From contig CAMDMI010000005.1 in assembly GCA_945902135.1 (NCBI GenBank), positions 1 to 33,448 on the forward strand: a stretch of 33,448 bases of DNA, read 5' to 3'. Origin of the DNA: Spirosoma fluviale. Its GTDB lineage: Bacteria; Bacteroidota; Bacteroidia; Cytophagales; Flexibacteraceae. Shown here piece after piece: positions 31,570-33,448 of this stretch; position 1 is the stretch's first letter, and each line of letters opens with the position of its first letter. The translations under genes and the position numbers were made by a program. The notes under the pieces are model-generated. The model had not been told where the DNA came from. It saw nothing but the letters and a program-made list of their open reading frames with translations, and made no database searches.

Positions 31570-32496
31570 CTATAGATTGGTAAAACTCTTTATTGAATAC
31601 AGCGGTCTGCCTTTACTTTCCTTGTAAATTTTGCCAATGTAAATGGCGGCAATCCCAAGGAAAAATAGCTGTAGGCCCAAACTCAGGACAATTGCACTGA
31701 AAAGTGAAGGCCAGCCTGCAGAAAAATTAAACAAGAAAAGCTTGGCGAAAGCGATGCCAAGGAAGGATAAGACGCCTAACAAGGAAAGCGAAACTCCAAG
31801 ATTCACCGCCAATTTCAGAGGCAATTCGGAAAAATCAAAAATGGCATCAAAAGCCAAACGCATTTTTCGCCTGAAATTGAATTTGCTTTTGCCGGCAAAT
31901 CGTTTCCGTTGCGACACTTCAATCTCGGTCCGATTCATTCCAATGTGAATGAAAATACCTTCAATAAAACGGTTTTGCTCACTGTAAAGCAGGAATTGAT
32001 CGGCAAACCGCCGGCTAAAAATTCGCATTACGGCAAGTCCTTTTGGAATTTCTAGACCAGTAAATTTGTTCAGCGTTCCCCAAAAAATCGCTGAGAAAAA
32101 CTTATTCAGAAGGCTGTCTATCTTTTCCTTTCGGATTCCAAAAACAAGGTCATACCCTTCTTGAATTTTTTCCACAAACTTCGGAATTTCATCGGGCGGA
32201 TCCTGAAGATCAGGGTCCATATAAAGCAAATAATCGCCGCTTGCATACCGGATGCCCGCAGAAACAGCCGCTTGTTTTCCCTGATTGTAAGAGAACTCCA
32301 ATAATTTAATTCTGGATTCAGATGCGGCCTTTTCTTTGATTATTTCTTGGGTTCGATCCTTACTTCCGTCATCAATGAATACTATTTCCCAATCGATATT
32401 GGGAATATTTTCCAGAACAGGAATTGTCTCCTTGAGGTACTGGCCAATGCAATCTTCCTCAAAATAAACAGGAACTACCAGAGATAACTTTTTCAT
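31570..32496 (-). CDS. GtrB/DPM1-like polyprenyl-phosphate glycosyltransferase (GT2)
   Basis: 308 residues. The GT-A domain (1-225) has LVVPVYFEEDCIG, FIDDGSKDRT and the nucleotide- and metal-binding MDPDLQDPPDEI. The C-terminal 85 residues hold two membrane helices (LAVNLGVSLSLLGVLSFLGIA and LFSAIVLSLGLQLFFLGIAAIYIG). This is the layout of GtrB and ArnC, which transfer a sugar from UDP- or dTDP-sugar to undecaprenyl phosphate; the sugar cannot be named. ATG 32496 is chosen because it overlaps the HAD stop as ATGA; the track's TTG 32505 is inside the HAD gene. Only 2 nt separate it from the NeuD-like gene. Confidence 0.88.
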   Translation of the reverse strand: MKKLSLVVPVYFEEDCIGQYLKETIPVLENIPNIDWEIVFIDDGSKDRTQEIIKEKAASESRIKLLEFSYNQGKQAAVSAGIRYASGDYLLYMDPDLQDPPDEIPKFVEKIQEGYDLVFGIRKEKIDSLLNKFFSAIFWGTLNKFTGLEIPKGLAVMRIFSRRFADQFLLYSEQNRFIEGIFIHIGMNRTEIEVSQRKRFAGKSKFNFRRKMRLAFDAIFDFSELPLKLAVNLGVSLSLLGVLSFLGIAFAKLFLFNFSAGWPSLFSAIVLSLGLQLFFLGIAAIYIGKIYKESKGRPLYSIKSFTNL

Positions 32497-33125
32497 GAGA
32501 GGCAATCCGATAGGAATTCAAAACTGGAAATTTTTCTGCTACAAGCTGGAAAAGTATTGTCCCTGTCTATCAGCCAGGCATTCATTCCTGCTTTCAGACC
32601 GGGCTCCAAGTCTAAGCGAATGGAATCACCGATATATACAATGTCTGAGGCCGGTACGCCAAAACCAGCAATGGCTTCATTGAAAAACCCGGCTTCTGGC
32701 TTCCTGAATTTAGAACGCTCGGATATAATGAGCGATGAGAATTTTCCTGGAATTAATTCACCCAGAATATCTGTCAAGCCAGAATGAAAATTCGATAAAA
32801 CCCCGATTGGTCCATCCCAATTGTCGAGAAAACGAACATCATCAAAAGGTTGCCAGGGAAGGTAAGAACACTTCGAAAAAATATCTTCCAGCAACTGCTC
32901 ATCCGCCATCAAACCAAGTGAATAGAGCAATTCCCGGTTGAAATGATGGTAAAAATCCTTGTTGGTCTTATCCGGAAATACGATTAACTCAGTCAGGATT
33001 CGGTGCTGCCGAATAAAAAGCGCCGGATCAACCACAATTTTATGCTGTTTAAGCACTTCCATAAATCGACCATAAAGATCAGGCTTATGGATTAGGGTAT
33101 TGGCTGCATCCAGAAGTAAAACCAT
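32493..33125 (-). CDS. HAD-superfamily protein with altered motif I
   Basis: 210 residues. A HAD core with a helical cap is visible. Motif I is LLLDAANTLI (D6 nucleophile), but the usual second Asp two positions later is Ala (A8), so the general acid of phosphatases is missing. Motif II is GVLSNFHSGL, motif III SKFRKPEAGFF (Lys), and motif IV YIGDSIRLDLEPG, all normal. From memory, DAANTL-type proteins form their own group in Bacteroidota polysaccharide clusters, so this may be a functional change rather than decay. It overlaps the ATP-grasp gene by 1 nt and the glycosyltransferase gene by 4 nt. Confidence 0.85.
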   Translation of the reverse strand: MVLLLDAANTLIHKPDLYGRFMEVLKQHKIVVDPALFIRQHRILTELIVFPDKTNKDFYHHFNRELLYSLGLMADEQLLEDIFSKCSYLPWQPFDDVRFLDNWDGPIGVLSNFHSGLTDILGELIPGKFSSLIISERSKFRKPEAGFFNEAIAGFGVPASDIVYIGDSIRLDLEPGLKAGMNAWLIDRDNTFPACSRKISSFEFLSDCLS

Positions 33126-33448
33126 CAGTATAGAAAAAAGTTATCCTTGTTTGTCCGATTCAAATCCGAAACCGATTTGGCATCGGGGTAAATTACATCC
33201 ATCAAAATCCGCTGTGCCAGGCCTTCTCTGATTTGAGGAATTGGCGCAGGCTGGTTGAATAAAAGTTCCTGCATGGTCCAGGCCACATCGGCAAAACCAA
33301 AATGTGTTCGAATGGAATTGGTGCCTGAAATCCGGCAATTCACTTCAAAAGGAATTACCTCATTTTGTTCAGTTACGATTGCTTGAATATTAAAAGATCC
33401 TTTCAAGTCTGAATGTCGAACCATCAACTCCGCCATTTCTCTTAATTG
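33125..33448 (-). CDS. C-terminal part of an ATP-grasp protein (partial)
   Basis: The ORF runs open to the window edge (33448) and ends at TGA 33125-33127. The readable part is about 107 residues. FNIQAIVTEQNEVIPFEVNCRISGTNSIRTHFGF is the last strand and loop of an ATP-grasp domain, with the metal-binding E-x-N (EVN) and the Arg that follows. Carboxylate-amine ligases of this type occur in surface polysaccharide clusters. The substrate and N-terminus cannot be seen. The stop shares one base with the HAD ATG (TGATG), so it is the first visible gene of the minus-strand glycan operon. Confidence 0.8.
   Translation of the reverse strand, partial: QLREMAELMVRHSDLKGSFNIQAIVTEQNEVIPFEVNCRISGTNSIRTHFGFADVAWTMQELLFNQPAPIPQIREGLAQRILMDVIYPDAKSVSDLNRTNKDNFFLY

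Overview
The window looks like a piece of a Bacteroidota chromosome. The pointers are: Bacteroidetes-type -7 promoter elements (TAnnTTTG) just upstream of many genes, two secreted proteins ending in a type IX secretion (T9SS) sorting tail, a DUF4296 lipoprotein, two DUF58 genes of Bacteroidota type, a C-terminally fused DAHP synthase-chorismate mutase, a BtuG-like surface propeller, and weak use of Shine-Dalgarno sites. I see no rRNA, tRNA, CRISPR array, insertion sequence or prophage. Coding density is very high; no gene-free stretch exceeds about 210 bases.

Layout. 1-2418: the end of a hexapeptide-repeat acyltransferase, then queE-rluD (RNA modification), then a lone nuoA on the minus strand. 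2483-7722: a DUF58 gene coupled to a small membrane protein, a 47-residue basic protein gene absent from the ORF track (3900-4043, minus), DUF983, an MsbA-like ABC exporter coupled to a DUF4296 lipoprotein, and a second DUF58 gene. 7879-9164: a DUF433/DUF5615 toxin-antitoxin-like pair and a heptad-repeat protein with a PD-(D/E)XK-like core. 9194-11706 (minus): a three-gene operon of T9SS surface protein, BtuG-like propeller lipoprotein and a stand-alone CinA C-terminal (PncC-like) protein. 11781-12494: a SCO family protein. 12498-16453 (minus): a lipoprotein followed by a 1002-residue TerB-ABC-ABC2 protein. 16595-21005: DedA protein, secreted S15-type peptidase, LD-carboxypeptidase, Xer recombinase. 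21193-26199: a four-repeat DUF4397 T9SS protein with a strong terminator, a small lipoprotein, DAHP synthase-chorismate mutase, an orphan periplasmic-binding protein and smpB. 26303-33448: surface glycan genes. On the plus strand these are an SGNH hydrolase, a polytopic membrane protein and an RmlD-like reductase. On the minus strand they are an ATP-grasp enzyme (cut by the window edge), a HAD protein, a GtrB-like glycosyltransferase, a NeuD/PglD-like acyltransferase and a WecE-like aminotransferase.

How the genes work together. The glycan block probably draws on dTDP-4-keto-6-deoxyglucose. The WecE homologue would give dTDP-Fuc4N, the NeuD/PglD-like enzyme could N-acylate it, and the RmlD homologue points to a reductive (rhamnose-type) branch. 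The 9194-11706 operon resembles the accessory surface part of Bacteroidota cobalamin uptake loci, but has no BtuB receptor and no visible riboswitch. The lipoprotein plus TerB-ABC-ABC2 pair is the best candidate for an undescribed envelope system. Start codons were chosen partly from promoter positions: several track ORFs begin inside or upstream of a TAnnTTTG element, so their real starts lie downstream. In five or six cases the start is only 4-5 nt past the element, which suggests leaderless mRNAs.
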